The position numbers were made by a program, and so were the translations under genes. The notes under the pieces are model-generated. The model did not search any database and was not told where the DNA came from. It saw only the letters and a program-made list of their open reading frames with translations. Positions 28,290 through 38,547 of a stretch of 64,000 nt of DNA are shown in pieces; position 1 is the first letter of the stretch; every line of letters begins with the position of its first letter. This DNA is from Pseudomonas fluorescens (GTDB taxonomy: Bacteria; Pseudomonadota; Gammaproteobacteria; Pseudomonadales; Pseudomonadaceae): the NCBI RefSeq assembly GCF_019212185.1, contig NZ_CP078138.1, forward strand, positions 726,501 through 790,500, written 5' to 3'.

Positions 28290-30593
28290 ATGCAAACAGC
28301 CAAGCCGTTATTTGACTATCCCAAGTACTGGGCCGAATGCTTCGGTCCAGCGCCATTCCTGCCGATGAGCAGGGAGGAGATGGATCAGCTTGGCTGGGAT
28401 TCATGCGACATCATCATCGTCACCGGTGATGCCTACGTCGACCATCCATCGTTCGGCATGGCCATCATCGGCCGGCTGCTGGAGTCCCAGGGCTTCCGCG
28501 TCGGGATCATTGCCCAGCCAAACTGGCAGTCAAAAGACGACTTCATGAAGCTCGGCGAGCCGAACCTGTTCTTCGGCGTCGCGGCCGGCAACATGGATTC
28601 GATGATCAACCGCTACACCGCCGACAAGAAAATTCGTTCCGACGACGCCTATACCCCTGGCGGCATGGCCGGCAAGCGTCCGGATCGCGCGAGCCTGGTG
28701 TATAGCCAGCGCTGCAAGGAAGCCTACAAGCATGTGCCGATCGTCCTTGGCGGCATTGAAGCTTCCCTGCGCCGCATTGCCCACTACGACTACTGGCAGG
28801 ATCGGGTGCGTAACTCGATCCTGATCGATGCCAGCGCTGACATCCTGCTGTACGGCAACGCCGAGCGGGCGATTGTCGAAGTGGCTCAGCGCCTGTCCTA
28901 CGGGCACAAGATCGAAGACATCACCGATGTGCGCGGCACCGCGTTCATTCGTCGCGACACGCCAAAAGACTGGTACGAAGTCGACTCGACGCGCATCGAC
29001 CGTCCGGGCAAGATCGACAAGATCATCAACCCGTACGTCAACACCCAGGACACCCAGGCCTGCGCCATCGAGCAGGAGAAGGGGCCGGTTGAGGATCCTC
29101 AGGAAGCCAAGGTCGTGCAGATCCTGGCCAGCCCGAAGATGACCCGCGACAAGACCGTGATTCGCCTGCCGTCGGTGGAAAAAGTCCGGAACGACGCAGT
29201 GCTTTATGCTCACGCCAACCGCGTGCTGCACCTGGAAACCAACCCGGGCAACGCCCGCGCATTGGTGCAGAAGCACGGTGAAGTCGACGTCTGGTTCAAC
29301 CCGCCGCCGATTCCGATGACCACCGAAGAAATGGACTACGTGTTCGGCATGCCCTACGCCCGTGTCCCGCACCCGGCGTACGGCAAGGAGAAGATCCCGG
29401 CCTACGACATGATCCGCTTCTCGGTGAACATCATGCGCGGCTGCTTCGGTGGCTGCACCTTCTGCTCGATTACCGAGCACGAAGGCCGGATCATCCAGAA
29501 CCGTTCCGAAGAGTCGATCATTCGCGAGATCGAAGAGATTCGCGACAAGGTGCCGGGTTTTACCGGGGTGATTTCCGACCTTGGCGGCCCGACCGCGAAC
29601 ATGTACCGCATTGCCTGCAAGACCCCGGAAATCGAATCCGCGTGCCGCAAGCCATCGTGCGTGTTCCCGGGCATCTGCCCGAACCTGAACACCGACCACT
29701 CGTCGCTGATCCAGCTGTATCGCAGCGCCCGTGCCTTGCCGGGTGTGAAGAAGATCCTGATCGCCTCCGGCCTGCGCTACGACCTCGCGGTCGAGTCGCC
29801 GGAGTACGTCAAGGAGCTGGTGACCCACCACGTCGGCGGTTACCTGAAGATCGCCCCGGAACACACCGAGGAAGGTCCGCTCAACCAGATGATGAAACCG
29901 GGGATCGGCACCTACGACCGGTTCAAGCGGATGTTCGAGAAGTACACCAAGGAAGCAGGCAAGGAGCAGTACCTGATTCCGTACTTCATCGCCGCCCACC
30001 CGGGGACCACCGACGAAGACATGATGAACCTGGCGCTGTGGCTCAAGGGCAACGGCTTCCGTGCCGACCAGGTGCAGGCGTTCTACCCGTCGCCAATGGC
30101 CACCGCCACCGCGATGTACCACTCGGGCAAGAATCCGCTGCGCAAGGTCACCTACAAGAGCGACGGCGTGACCATCGTCAAGAGCGAGGAGCAGCGCCGC
30201 CTGCACAAGGCGTTCTTGCGCTATCACGACCCTAAAGGCTGGCCGATGCTGCGTGAAGCATTGACCCGCATGGGTCGTGCTGACTTGATCGGGCCGGGCA
30301 AGAATCAGTTGATCCCGCTGCACCAGCCGTCCACCGACAGCTACCAGAGCGCTCGTCGCAAGAACTCGACGCCGGCAGGTAGCCACAAAGTGTCGGGTGA
30401 GAAGACCACCAAGGTCCTGACCCAACACACCGGGTTGCCACCGCGCGCCAGCGATGGTGGCAATCCGTGGGACAAGCGTGAACAGGCCAAGGCTGCGGCG
30501 TTCGCCCGCAACCAGCAAGCGGCCAAGGAACGCAAGGACGCCGCCAAGGGCAAGGGACCGAAGCCGGCCCGCAAGCCGGTGGTGCCACGCTAA
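28290..30593 (+). CDS. YgiQ family radical SAM protein
   Basis: This 767-residue cytoplasmic protein has the YgiQ layout: an N-terminal cobalamin-binding-like region ([18 protein letters not shown] near residue 35), the radical SAM core with the CX3CX2C cluster motif [12 protein letters not shown] (C385, C389, C392), and a basic, low-complexity C-terminus. The chemical reaction catalysed by YgiQ proteins is not established. The ATG at 28290 starts the family-typical [19 protein letters not shown]; the frame is open to 28239 but those residues are not conserved-looking. It is followed by a strong terminator and appears monocistronic. Confidence 0.93.
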   Translation: MQTAKPLFDYPKYWAECFGPAPFLPMSREEMDQLGWDSCDIIIVTGDAYVDHPSFGMAIIGRLLESQGFRVGIIAQPNWQSKDDFMKLGEPNLFFGVAAGNMDSMINRYTADKKIRSDDAYTPGGMAGKRPDRASLVYSQRCKEAYKHVPIVLGGIEASLRRIAHYDYWQDRVRNSILIDASADILLYGNAERAIVEVAQRLSYGHKIEDITDVRGTAFIRRDTPKDWYEVDSTRIDRPGKIDKIINPYVNTQDTQACAIEQEKGPVEDPQEAKVVQILASPKMTRDKTVIRLPSVEKVRNDAVLYAHANRVLHLETNPGNARALVQKHGEVDVWFNPPPIPMTTEEMDYVFGMPYARVPHPAYGKEKIPAYDMIRFSVNIMRGCFGGCTFCSITEHEGRIIQNRSEESIIREIEEIRDKVPGFTGVISDLGGPTANMYRIACKTPEIESACRKPSCVFPGICPNLNTDHSSLIQLYRSARALPGVKKILIASGLRYDLAVESPEYVKELVTHHVGGYLKIAPEHTEEGPLNQMMKPGIGTYDRFKRMFEKYTKEAGKEQYLIPYFIAAHPGTTDEDMMNLALWLKGNGFRADQVQAFYPSPMATATAMYHSGKNPLRKVTYKSDGVTIVKSEEQRRLHKAFLRYHDPKGWPMLREALTRMGRADLIGPGKNQLIPLHQPSTDSYQSARRKNSTPAGSHKVSGEKTTKVLTQHTGLPPRASDGGNPWDKREQAKAAAFARNQQAAKERKDAAKGKGPKPARKPVVPR

Positions 30594-30594
30594 A

Positions 30595-30624
30595 CAAAAC
30601 GCCAACCTCAGGGTTGGCGTTTTG
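30595..30624. terminator. Terminator after the YgiQ gene
   Basis: CAAAACGCCAACC and GGTTGGCGTTTTG form a perfect 13-bp stem around the loop TCAG, starting two bases after the stop codon. It is symmetrical and can work in both directions. Confidence 0.88.
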
Positions 30625-30881
30625 CATTTATCCCTCCAGGAAATGCAGTGAAGCGACCGGCCCCATCTTAAGCAGCGGAGCGCAGCCCGGGCTCCCACAA
30701 GGTGCTGGGAAGGCTCGTTCAGACACTCGCCACATTTACGTGCAATCCTGCACCTGCCACTGGGCGGTCGCCCGGTTTTGGTGCTGTACTTCCCTCAGGA
30801 TCAGGGTAAAGCGTCGCACGCGCCATATGGCATAAGTCTTGCGCGCTTTGCGTCACGCCCAAGGCTCGCAGGAGGCACGCC

Positions 30882-33800
30882 GTGTCGATTCATGTCGCTT
30901 TGCATCACGTCACGCACTACCGCTACGACCGCGCAGTCGAACTCGGTCCGCAGATCGTTCGCCTGCGTCCGGCTGCCCACAGCCGGACGCGGATTCTTTC
31001 TTACGCGCTGAAAGTGTTGCCCGAGCAGCATTTCATCAATTGGCAACAGGACCCCCAAGGCAACTACCTGGCGCGTCTGGTATTCCCGGAAAAAACCACA
31101 GAGCTGCGTATCGAGGTCGATTTGCTGGCCGAGATGGCGGTGTTCAATCCGTTCGACTTTTTCCTCGAACCCTATGCCGAGCAAATTCCCTTCACCTATG
31201 CCGCTGACGAGCGCAAGGAGCTGGCGCCCTACCTCGAAACGCTGCCCTTGACGCCCCAGCTGAAGGCCTACCTTGACGGGATTGATCGTACCCCGCTGCC
31301 GGCCGTGGATTTCCTGGTGGCGCTCAACCAGCGCCTGAGCGAGGACATCAATTACCTGATTCGCCTGGAACCTGGCGTGCAGACCCCGGAATACACCCTG
31401 GAACATGCATCCGGCTCGTGCCGCGACTCGGCCTGGCTGCTGGTGCAATTGCTGCGCAATCTCGGTCTGGCGGCGCGCTTCGTGTCCGGTTACCTGATTC
31501 AACTGACCGCCGACGTCAAAAGCCTCGACGGCCCGTCGGGCACTGAAGTCGATTTCACCGACCTGCATGCCTGGTGCGAGGTCTATCTGCCGGGCGCCGG
31601 CTGGGTCGGCCTGGACGCGACCTCCGGGCTGTTTGCGGGTGAAGGGCATATTCCGCTGGCCTGTAGTCCCGATCCTTCCTCCGCGGCACCTATCAGTGGC
31701 TTGGTCGAACCCTGCGAGTGCGAATTCAGTCATGAGATGTCGGTTGAGCGAATCTGGGAAGCCCCTCGGGTGACCCAGCCCTACACCGACGAACAGTGGC
31801 AGGCGATTCAAGATTTGGGGCGGCAGATCGACGCCGACCTGCAAGCCGGCGATGTGCGCTTGACCATGGGGGGCGAGCCGACCTTTGTCTCCATCGATGA
31901 CCCGGATGGCGCCGAATGGAACACCGCCGCCCTCGGGCCTGATAAGCGTCGCTTGTCTGCCGAGTTGTTCCAGCGCTTGCGCCAGCGTTACGCGCCCCAG
32001 GGCCTGGTGCACTTTGGCCAGGGCAAGTGGTACCCCGGTGAACAGTTGCCGCGCTGGTCGTTGAATTGCTATTGGCGGCGGGACGGTGTGCCGATCTGGC
32101 ATGAGCCGGCGTTGATCGCCGATGAGCAGCAGGATTACGCCGCCGACAGCACCCTGGCTGGGCGTTTCCTGGCGAGTGTGGCCGAGCGCCTGAAACTGCC
32201 TGCGCGCTTTGTGTTCCCTGCCTACGAGGACAGCCTCTATTACCTCTGGCGCGAAGGTGCCCTGGCGCAGAACGTCAGCGCTGAAGACTCCCGGCTGGAA
32301 GAGCCGCTGGAGCGTGCTCGCTTGCGCAAGGTCTTCAGCCAGGGCCTGGACAAGGTAATCGGTCAGGTGTTGCCGCTGGCTCGCACTGCCAAGGGCGATC
32401 AATGGCAGAGCGGACGCTGGTACCTGCGTGATGAGCATTGTCGTTTGGTCCCCGGCGATTCGCCCCTGGGTTATCGCTTGCCGCTGGGGTCACAGCCTTG
32501 GGTGAAAGCGGCCGATTACCCGTTTATTCATCCCGTCGATCCCAATCAGGACTTGCCGGCGTTGCCAGGCAGCGAACAACTGCGCGATCAGCAGCCCGCT
32601 GTAACGGCCGAGGAGCGTGCCCCGGCCTTTGACGAATCCGCCGACTGGCTGACGCGCACTGCGCTCTGTGCCGAAGCCCGGGAAGGGCGCCTGTACCTGT
32701 TCATGCCGCCGCTGCAGCGGGTCGAGGACTACCTGGAGCTGGTCAGTGTCATTGAGGCGACTGCCGAGGAGTTGCAGTGCCCGGTTTTGCTTGAAGGGTA
32801 TGAACCGCCGAGCGATCCACGGTTGAGCAATTTCCGGGTAACCCCGGACCCGGGCGTCATCGAGGTCAACGTGCAGCCGTCCGCCAGTTGGGATGAGTTG
32901 GTGGAACGCACCGAATTCCTCTACGAAGAGGCACGGCAGACGCGCCTGAGCACCGAGAAATTCATGATCGATGGCCGGCATACCGGCACCGGCGGTGGTA
33001 ACCATTTCGTCCTGGGCGGCGCGACTCCGGCGGATTCACCCTTTTTACGCCGCCCCGATCTGTTACGTAGCCTGATCAGCTACTGGCATAACCATCCATC
33101 GCTGTCCTACCTGTTTTCCGGACTGTTCATCGGCCCTACTTCCCAGGCGCCGCGGGTGGACGAAGCGCGCAATGACGCGTTGTACGAACTGGAAATCGCC
33201 TTCGCGCAGATGCCGGGACCTGGCGTCGAGTGCGCGCCGTGGCTGGTGGATCGCTTGCTGCGCAATTTGCTGATAGATGTCACGGGCAATACCCATCGGG
33301 CCGAGTTCTGCATCGACAAGCTGTATTCGCCGGACGGTGTCACCGGCCGCCTCGGCCTGCTGGAGCTGCGCGCTTTTGAGATGCCACCCCATGCCCGCAT
33401 GAGCCTGGCTCAGCAACTGTTGCTGCGGGCGCTGGTGGCACGGTTCTGGCGCGAACCGTATACGCCCGCCAAGTTGGCACGCTGGGGCACGCAACTGCAT
33501 GATCGCTTCCTGTTGCCGCACTTTATCGAGCAGGATTTCGCCGACGTCATCGCCGAGCTCAACGCGGCAGGTTATGGGCTGCGCACTGATTGGTTCGCGG
33601 CGCATCTGGAGTTTCGCTTTCCCAAGGTCGGTGACTACGCGGTCAACGGCATTGAACTGCAAGTGCGTCAGGCGCTGGAGCCGTGGCATGTGCTGGGCGA
33701 GGAGGGGGCGGCAGGCGGCACGGTACGTTACGTCGATTCGTCGCTCGAGCGCCTGCAGGTCAAGCTCACCGGGCTTGCGCCGCAGCGTTACAGCCTGACG

Positions 33801-34157
33801 TGCAACGGTATTCCTGTGCCGCTGCAACCGACCGGGCGCGTCGGCGAGTTCGTCGCTGGTGTGCGGTTCCGCGCCTGGCAGCCGGCTAATTGCCTGCAGC
33901 CGACCATCCCGGTGCATGCGCCCTTGGTGTTTGATCTGGTCGATACTTGGATGCAGCGTTCGCTGGGCGGTTGCCAGTATCACGTCGCCCATCCGGGTGG
34001 ACGCAATTACGACAGCTTGCCGGTGAACGCCAATGAGGCGGAGAGTCGACGCATGGCACGGTTTTTCCGGTTCGGGCATAGCCCTGGGACCTTGTCTGTC
34101 GTGTCGCCGGTGATCGATGACGAGTTTCCCTTGACCCTCGATTTACGACGTTTCTGA
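30882..34157 (+). CDS. Transglutaminase-like / DUF2126 protein
   Basis: This 1091-residue protein begins with a bacterial transglutaminase N-terminal beta domain (MSIHVALHHVTHYRYDR) followed by a transglutaminase core with the Cys-His-Asp triad at C180 (HASGSCRDSAWL), H229 (DLHAWCEVYLP) and D245 (GLDATSG). From about residue 300 the rest is the large DUF2126 region, containing LTMGGEPTFVSIDD and GGGNHFVLGGATPADSPFLR. There is no signal peptide, so it acts in the cytoplasm. The start is GTG at 30882 after CAGGAGG. Proteins of this type are always found with circularly permuted ATP-grasp and alpha-E proteins, as here, and have been proposed to modify peptides; the substrate is unknown. Confidence 0.9.
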   Translation: MSIHVALHHVTHYRYDRAVELGPQIVRLRPAAHSRTRILSYALKVLPEQHFINWQQDPQGNYLARLVFPEKTTELRIEVDLLAEMAVFNPFDFFLEPYAEQIPFTYAADERKELAPYLETLPLTPQLKAYLDGIDRTPLPAVDFLVALNQRLSEDINYLIRLEPGVQTPEYTLEHASGSCRDSAWLLVQLLRNLGLAARFVSGYLIQLTADVKSLDGPSGTEVDFTDLHAWCEVYLPGAGWVGLDATSGLFAGEGHIPLACSPDPSSAAPISGLVEPCECEFSHEMSVERIWEAPRVTQPYTDEQWQAIQDLGRQIDADLQAGDVRLTMGGEPTFVSIDDPDGAEWNTAALGPDKRRLSAELFQRLRQRYAPQGLVHFGQGKWYPGEQLPRWSLNCYWRRDGVPIWHEPALIADEQQDYAADSTLAGRFLASVAERLKLPARFVFPAYEDSLYYLWREGALAQNVSAEDSRLEEPLERARLRKVFSQGLDKVIGQVLPLARTAKGDQWQSGRWYLRDEHCRLVPGDSPLGYRLPLGSQPWVKAADYPFIHPVDPNQDLPALPGSEQLRDQQPAVTAEERAPAFDESADWLTRTALCAEAREGRLYLFMPPLQRVEDYLELVSVIEATAEELQCPVLLEGYEPPSDPRLSNFRVTPDPGVIEVNVQPSASWDELVERTEFLYEEARQTRLSTEKFMIDGRHTGTGGGNHFVLGGATPADSPFLRRPDLLRSLISYWHNHPSLSYLFSGLFIGPTSQAPRVDEARNDALYELEIAFAQMPGPGVECAPWLVDRLLRNLLIDVTGNTHRAEFCIDKLYSPDGVTGRLGLLELRAFEMPPHARMSLAQQLLLRALVARFWREPYTPAKLARWGTQLHDRFLLPHFIEQDFADVIAELNAAGYGLRTDWFAAHLEFRFPKVGDYAVNGIELQVRQALEPWHVLGEEGAAGGTVRYVDSSLERLQVKLTGLAPQRYSLTCNGIPVPLQPTGRVGEFVAGVRFRAWQPANCLQPTIPVHAPLVFDLVDTWMQRSLGGCQYHVAHPGGRNYDSLPVNANEAESRRMARFFRFGHSPGTLSVVSPVIDDEFPLTLDLRRF

Positions 34158-34234
34158 AGCAGCCGCGACGCCGCGCACCTCGGCGTCACAGGTCTGCGTT
34201 ACTGTGATATTTCCTTGTCTCCGCCGAGCTTTCC

Positions 34235-36721
34235 ATGTCCGACCTGTTAGACCGTTACCCGCTCACGGCGGGCACCTACCATGAACTGCTCGATGACAAG
34301 GGCGGCGTGCGCGCGCATTGGCGGCGGCTGTTTGATCACTTGCAGCGCAGCACGCCCGGACAGCTGCGGCAGCGACAGACACTGCTGGCCCGGCAGATCC
34401 AGGAAAACGGCGTCACCTACAACGTCTACGCCGACCCCAAGGGCGCTGACCGGCCCTGGGAGCTGGACCTGCTACCTCATGTCATCGCCGCCGATGAGTG
34501 GCAACAGCTGTCGGCCGGGATTGCCCAGCGGGCGCGCCTGCTGAATGCCGTGCTGGCCGACCTGTATGGCCCGCAACGTTTGATCGCCGAAGGGCTGCTA
34601 CCGGCTGAGCTGGTGTTCGGTCACAACAATTTCCTTTGGCCCTGCCAGGGCATCCAGGCACCAGACGGCATATTTTTGCACCTCTATGCAGTCGATCTGG
34701 CCCGCACACCCGATGGCCGCTGGTGGGTCACCGCCGACCGCACCCAAGCGCCCTCCGGCGCCGGCTACGCCCTGGAAAACCGCACCATCGTCTCGCGCGC
34801 ATTTCCAGAGTTGTACCGCGATATGCACGTTCAACACCTGGCCGGTTTTTTTCGCACTCTGCAGGAAACCCTGGCCCGCCAGGCATCCTGCGACGACGAG
34901 GTACCGCTGGTGGTGCTGTTGACCCCCGGGCGCTTCAATGAAAGTTATTTCGAACACCTGTACCTGGCGCGGCAACTGGGTTATCCGCTGGTCGAAGGCG
35001 GCGACTTGACGGTGCGTGATGCCACGGTCTATCTCAAGACCCTCAGCGGCCTGCGCCGGGTCCACGCAATCATGCGCCGGCTCGATGATGACTTCTGCGA
35101 TCCGCTGGAACTGCGGACCGACTCGGCTCTGGGTGTGCCGGGTTTGCTGGAGGCGGCACGTCGAGGGCGGGTGCTGGTGGCCAATGCCTTGGGCAGCGGA
35201 GTGCTCGAGTCACCGGGGCTGCTGGGATTCCTGCCGAAGATCAATGAGTTCCTGTTTGGTGAGGCGTTGATCCTGCCGTCGATTGCCACCTGGTGGTGCG
35301 GCGAGCCTCCCGTGCTGGCGCAAGCGCTGGAAAAGTTGCCGGAGCTGCTGATCAAACCAGCGTTTCCGTCGCAAAGCTTTTCGCCGGTTTTTGGCCGTGA
35401 CTTGAGTGAAAAACAGCGTGAAGAGCTGGCTGAGCGCATACGGGCGAGGCCATACGCTTATGTCGCGCAAGAACTCGCACAATTGTCCCAAGCGCCGGTC
35501 TGGCAGGCCGAGACTGGCCAACTGCAGCCACGCGCCATCGGCATGCGGATGTATGCGGTGGCCGATGATGATGGCTATCGGGTGTTGCCGGGAGGCCTGA
35601 CCCGGGTTGCCGGAGAGGCCGATGCCGAAGTGGTGTCGATGCAGCGTGGCGGTGCCAGCAAGGACACCTGGGTGTTGGGCCAACGGGCGCCGGTCGGCGA
35701 GCAGTGGAAGGCGCAACGAACCCTGGGCGTCCACGACTTGATACGCCGCGATCCCTACCTGCCCTCGCGCGTAGTGGAGAACCTGTTCTGGTTTGGTCGT
35801 TACTGCGAGCGCTGTGATGACAGCGCTCGGCTGCTACGCATCATGCTCAGTCGTTATGTCGATGGGGATGATCCGCGCACCTTGCAGGCGGCTGTCGAGT
35901 TGGGTGAAAGCCTGTTGCTGTTGCCCGATGAGGGTGAACTGCCCGAGCGCCTGCTCGCCGCGCTGCTGGGGGAGGATTGGTCATTTAGCCTGCGCGCTAA
36001 CCTGCAACGCCTGCAATGGGCGGCGTCCCAGGTACGGGGCAAGCTGTCGCGGGAAAACTGGCAGGCGTTGGTTGAGCTGCAGCGCGAAGCCCTGGAGCTG
36101 GAAACCGAGGCCCCTGATTTCGGTGAACTGCTGGACTTCCTCAATCGCCTGGTGATGTCGCTGGCGGCCCTTTCGGGTTTTGCCCTGGATGACATGACCC
36201 GCGACGAAGGCTGGCGACTCCTGATGATTGGCCGGCGGATCGAGCGCCTGCAGTTCCTGAGCAGCAGCCTGGCGGGCTTCCTGCGCGGCGCTGGCGCCTT
36301 TGAACAGGCCGGGTTGGAGTGGCTGCTTGAGCTGGGGAACAGCAGTATCACCTACCGCTCGCGCTATCTGGCGGTGGCACAACTGATCCCGGTGCTCGAC
36401 TTGTTGCTGCTCGATGAGCAGAACCCTCATGCGGTGCTCTTTCAACTGAAGCTGGTAAGCCGCAGCCTTAAGCGGCTGAACGATGATTTCGCCGCGCCTC
36501 GCGAGCTGGCGTTGCCGATACTGGTCGAGCGCCTGGCCAGCGTTGACCTGGGTTGCCTGGAGAACGCCCTGTTTGGCGACAGCAGCGTGCGTTCGGCGCT
36601 CAACGGGCTAGCGGACTTGCTGCAGGAAATCGCCGACGTCAGTAATCAGGTCTCGGATCGCCTGGCACTGCGCCATTTCGCCCATGTCGACGATATCAGC
36701 CAACGTACGGTGTCCGTGTAA
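34235..36721 (+). CDS. Circularly permuted ATP-grasp / alpha-E fusion protein
   Basis: This 828-residue cytoplasmic protein fuses two families that are separate genes in many bacteria. The N-terminal half (about 60-480) is the circularly permuted ATP-grasp type, with YNVYADPKGADRPWELDLLP, GHNNFLWPCQG, LTPGRFNESYFEH and LIKPAFPSQSFSPVFGRDLS. The C-terminal part (about 505-820) is the helical alpha-E domain (RDPYLPSRVVENLFWFGRYC and DEGWRLLMIGRRIERLQFLS). ATP-grasp enzymes form amide bonds through an acyl-phosphate, so a peptide ligase role is likely. It ends at 36721, sharing one base with the downstream transglutaminase start (GTAATGA), and lies 77 bases after the first transglutaminase gene. 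The real substrate is unknown. Confidence 0.9.
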   Translation: MSDLLDRYPLTAGTYHELLDDKGGVRAHWRRLFDHLQRSTPGQLRQRQTLLARQIQENGVTYNVYADPKGADRPWELDLLPHVIAADEWQQLSAGIAQRARLLNAVLADLYGPQRLIAEGLLPAELVFGHNNFLWPCQGIQAPDGIFLHLYAVDLARTPDGRWWVTADRTQAPSGAGYALENRTIVSRAFPELYRDMHVQHLAGFFRTLQETLARQASCDDEVPLVVLLTPGRFNESYFEHLYLARQLGYPLVEGGDLTVRDATVYLKTLSGLRRVHAIMRRLDDDFCDPLELRTDSALGVPGLLEAARRGRVLVANALGSGVLESPGLLGFLPKINEFLFGEALILPSIATWWCGEPPVLAQALEKLPELLIKPAFPSQSFSPVFGRDLSEKQREELAERIRARPYAYVAQELAQLSQAPVWQAETGQLQPRAIGMRMYAVADDDGYRVLPGGLTRVAGEADAEVVSMQRGGASKDTWVLGQRAPVGEQWKAQRTLGVHDLIRRDPYLPSRVVENLFWFGRYCERCDDSARLLRIMLSRYVDGDDPRTLQAAVELGESLLLLPDEGELPERLLAALLGEDWSFSLRANLQRLQWAASQVRGKLSRENWQALVELQREALELETEAPDFGELLDFLNRLVMSLAALSGFALDDMTRDEGWRLLMIGRRIERLQFLSSSLAGFLRGAGAFEQAGLEWLLELGNSSITYRSRYLAVAQLIPVLDLLLLDEQNPHAVLFQLKLVSRSLKRLNDDFAAPRELALPILVERLASVDLGCLENALFGDSSVRSALNGLADLLQEIADVSNQVSDRLALRHFAHVDDISQRTVSV

Positions 36722-37608
36722 TGAGTGCCCGTTATCAGATTCTTCATGACACCCACTACCACTACGACAGTCCGGTATCCCTGGCTCAGCAGCTCGCCCA
36801 TTTGTGGCCACGCGCCTGCGCCTGGCAACGCTGTACCGAACAACAGTTGCTGATTAGCCCGGACCCGACGACTCGCCGAGACGAGCTTGATGTATTCGGT
36901 AATCCGCTGACGCGCCTGGCGTTTGAGCGACCGCACGATGAGTTGCAGGTCAATGCCCGCTTGAGTGTCGAGGTATTGGACCGTCCGACGGTGGATTTCC
37001 AACGATCACCGGCCTGGGAGGCGACTCGCAGCGCCTTGACCTACAGCGGCCGGGCTGTCACTGAGGACCTGCTGCAGGCCTGTCGTTACCGCTTCGAGTC
37101 GCCCTATGTGCACCTCAAGAGTAGCTTTGTCGAGTTTTCCCACAGTTGCTTTCCTCCGGGAAGGCCGTTGATGCTGGGCGTCCAGGCGTTGATGGAGAAG
37201 ATCTTCAGCGAGTTTACCTTCGACGCCGAAGCCACACAGGTTGCGACACCCTTGGTGGAGGTGTTGGAGCGGCGACGTGGGGTCTGCCAGGATTTTGCCC
37301 ACTTGATGCTGGCCTGCGTGCGTTCGCGGGGATTGGCGGCGCGTTATGTCAGCGGTTACCTGTTGACGCAGCCGCCACCGGGCCAGCCACGGCTGATCGG
37401 TGCCGATGCTTCCCATGCCTGGGTTTCAGTGTTCTGCCCGGAGTTGGGCTGGGTGGATTTCGATCCGACCAACAATGTGCAGCCTGCGCTGGAGCACATT
37501 ACCCTGGCCTGGGGCCGGGACTTTTCCGATGTCTCGCCATTGCGCGGGGTGATCCTGGGCGGTGGCAGCCACGATCCGGAGGTGAGGGTGACGGTGATGC
37601 CTTTGTAG
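36721..37608 (+). CDS. Transglutaminase family protein (putative cysteine peptidase/amidase)
   Basis: This 295-residue protein has the transglutaminase N-terminal beta domain (ARYQILHDTHYHYDSPVSLA) and a core with the full triad: C189 in RGVCQDFAHLML, H232 in ASHAWVSVF, and the DFDPTNN motif at 246-252. It has no signal peptide. The start overlaps the stop of the ATP-grasp/alpha-E gene by one base, so the three genes form one unit. In related clusters the transglutaminase is thought to cleave or transfer the peptide bond made by the ATP-grasp partner. The stop codon lies inside the stem of the downstream terminator. Confidence 0.9.
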   Translation: MSARYQILHDTHYHYDSPVSLAQQLAHLWPRACAWQRCTEQQLLISPDPTTRRDELDVFGNPLTRLAFERPHDELQVNARLSVEVLDRPTVDFQRSPAWEATRSALTYSGRAVTEDLLQACRYRFESPYVHLKSSFVEFSHSCFPPGRPLMLGVQALMEKIFSEFTFDAEATQVATPLVEVLERRRGVCQDFAHLMLACVRSRGLAARYVSGYLLTQPPPGQPRLIGADASHAWVSVFCPELGWVDFDPTNNVQPALEHITLAWGRDFSDVSPLRGVILGGGSHDPEVRVTVMPL

Positions 37609-37635
37609 AAGCGGGGGCTTACCCACTTCTACAAA
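37602..37635. terminator. Bidirectional terminator between convergent units
   Basis: TTTGTAGAAG and CTTCTACAAA form a perfect 10-bp stem with a 14-base loop. The TAG stop codon of the transglutaminase (37606-37608) is part of the left arm, and the convergent small gene ends 10 bases away. Confidence 0.75.
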
Positions 37636-37645
37636 AGATCGCGAT

Positions 37646-37831
37646 TCAGGCCTCGGGGGCCAGGTCTTTCGGTGCCTCTACCGTGTCATCTGCAACCACT
37701 TCACTGTCGGCGTCGGGGTTCAGTGCGTCTGTTTCGGCAGCCGCTTTCTTGCGTTGCAGCTTTTCCTCTTTCTTCTGCTCCTTGGCCAAGTCTCTCTGAC
37801 GTTTGGCGAAGGAGTAATTAGGTTTGGCCAT
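37646..37831 (-). CDS. Small basic/acidic hypothetical protein
   Basis: A 61-residue protein with a strongly basic, probably helical first half (MAKPNYSFAKRQRDLAKEQK, then KKEEKLQRKK) and an acidic second half rich in D, E, A and V. The ATG at 37831 has GAGG well placed upstream, and the adjacent LOG-family gene starts upstream on the same strand, ending 68 bases before, so both may share a transcript. A MAKPN-type N-terminus followed by a charged coiled coil is common in small pseudomonad proteins of unknown function. I do not recognise a domain. The composition suggests nucleic-acid or ribosome binding, but this is only a guess. Confidence 0.7.
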   Translation of the reverse strand: MAKPNYSFAKRQRDLAKEQKKEEKLQRKKAAAETDALNPDADSEVVADDTVEAPKDLAPEA

Positions 37832-37899
37832 GGGCGATCCTCTGGGGTCGAAGGTGAGGTTGGGCGGCGCGTATTCTGCCTTTAAACAGGGGACAAGGG

Positions 37900-38487
37900 T
37901 TAGTTGGGTTTTTGTCCGTCCCATTTTGGCGTGACGACGGGCTGCCAGGTATCCAGCGCATCCAGCAGATCTTGCGGCGATTCGCTGGTTTGCAGCATGT
38001 CACGGTGATGGCTGCGAACGAAGCCTTCGCCGACGACATGATCAAGAAAAGCGGTGAGTTTGCTGTAGAAACCATTCACTTCCAGCAAGCCCAGCGGCTT
38101 ACCGTGGTAGCCGAGCTGGCCCCAGGTCCAGACTTCGAACAGTTCCTCGAATGTCCCCAGGCCGCCGGGCAGGGCGATGAAGGCGTCGCTGAGTTCGGCC
38201 ATCCGAGCCTTGCGCGCATGCATGCCGTCGACCACTTCCAGGCGAGTCAGGCCGTTGTGCCCGATTTCCTTGCTTTTCAGGCTTTCGGGAATAATCCCGA
38301 TCACTTCACCGCCTGCCGCCAGCGCGGCGTCGGCGACAATGCCCATCAGGCCGACGGCGCCACCGCCATAGACCAGGGTCAATTGGCGTCGGGCCAGCTC
38401 TTTACCGAGGGCGATGGCGGCTTCGCGGTAGGCCGGGTTGGAGCCAGTGCTGGCGCCGCAAAACACACAAACAGATGTTAGAGACAT
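37900..38487 (-). CDS. LOG family protein (nucleoside 5'-monophosphate phosphoribohydrolase)
   Basis: This 195-residue Rossmann-fold protein carries the LOG signature [20 protein letters not shown] around residues 106-125 and the N-terminal [19 protein letters not shown]. Members hydrolyse the N-glycosidic bond of (cytokinin-like) nucleoside 5'-monophosphates, releasing the base and ribose 5-phosphate; PA4923 of P. aeruginosa is the likely equivalent. The earlier lysine-decarboxylase annotation of this family is wrong. The start at 38487 has a GAG-rich upstream region. It is on the opposite strand to azurin, with a 343-base gap that contains one possible small gene. Confidence 0.9.
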   Translation of the reverse strand: MSLTSVCVFCGASTGSNPAYREAAIALGKELARRQLTLVYGGGAVGLMGIVADAALAAGGEVIGIIPESLKSKEIGHNGLTRLEVVDGMHARKARMAELSDAFIALPGGLGTFEELFEVWTWGQLGYHGKPLGLLEVNGFYSKLTAFLDHVVGEGFVRSHHRDMLQTSESPQDLLDALDTWQPVVTPKWDGQKPN

Positions 38488-38547
38488 GCCTTACTCCGTG
38501 ATCAGGGACGAGCGCAGAGTAATGGTTGGCGCCGGGTGCTCCAAGGA

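Noticed and set aside
28530..30698. A 722-codon open frame on the minus strand opposite the YgiQ gene.
   Set aside because: It mirrors the radical SAM gene codon phase, has no family motifs and no ribosome-binding site; GC-rich genes often leave such antisense frames open.
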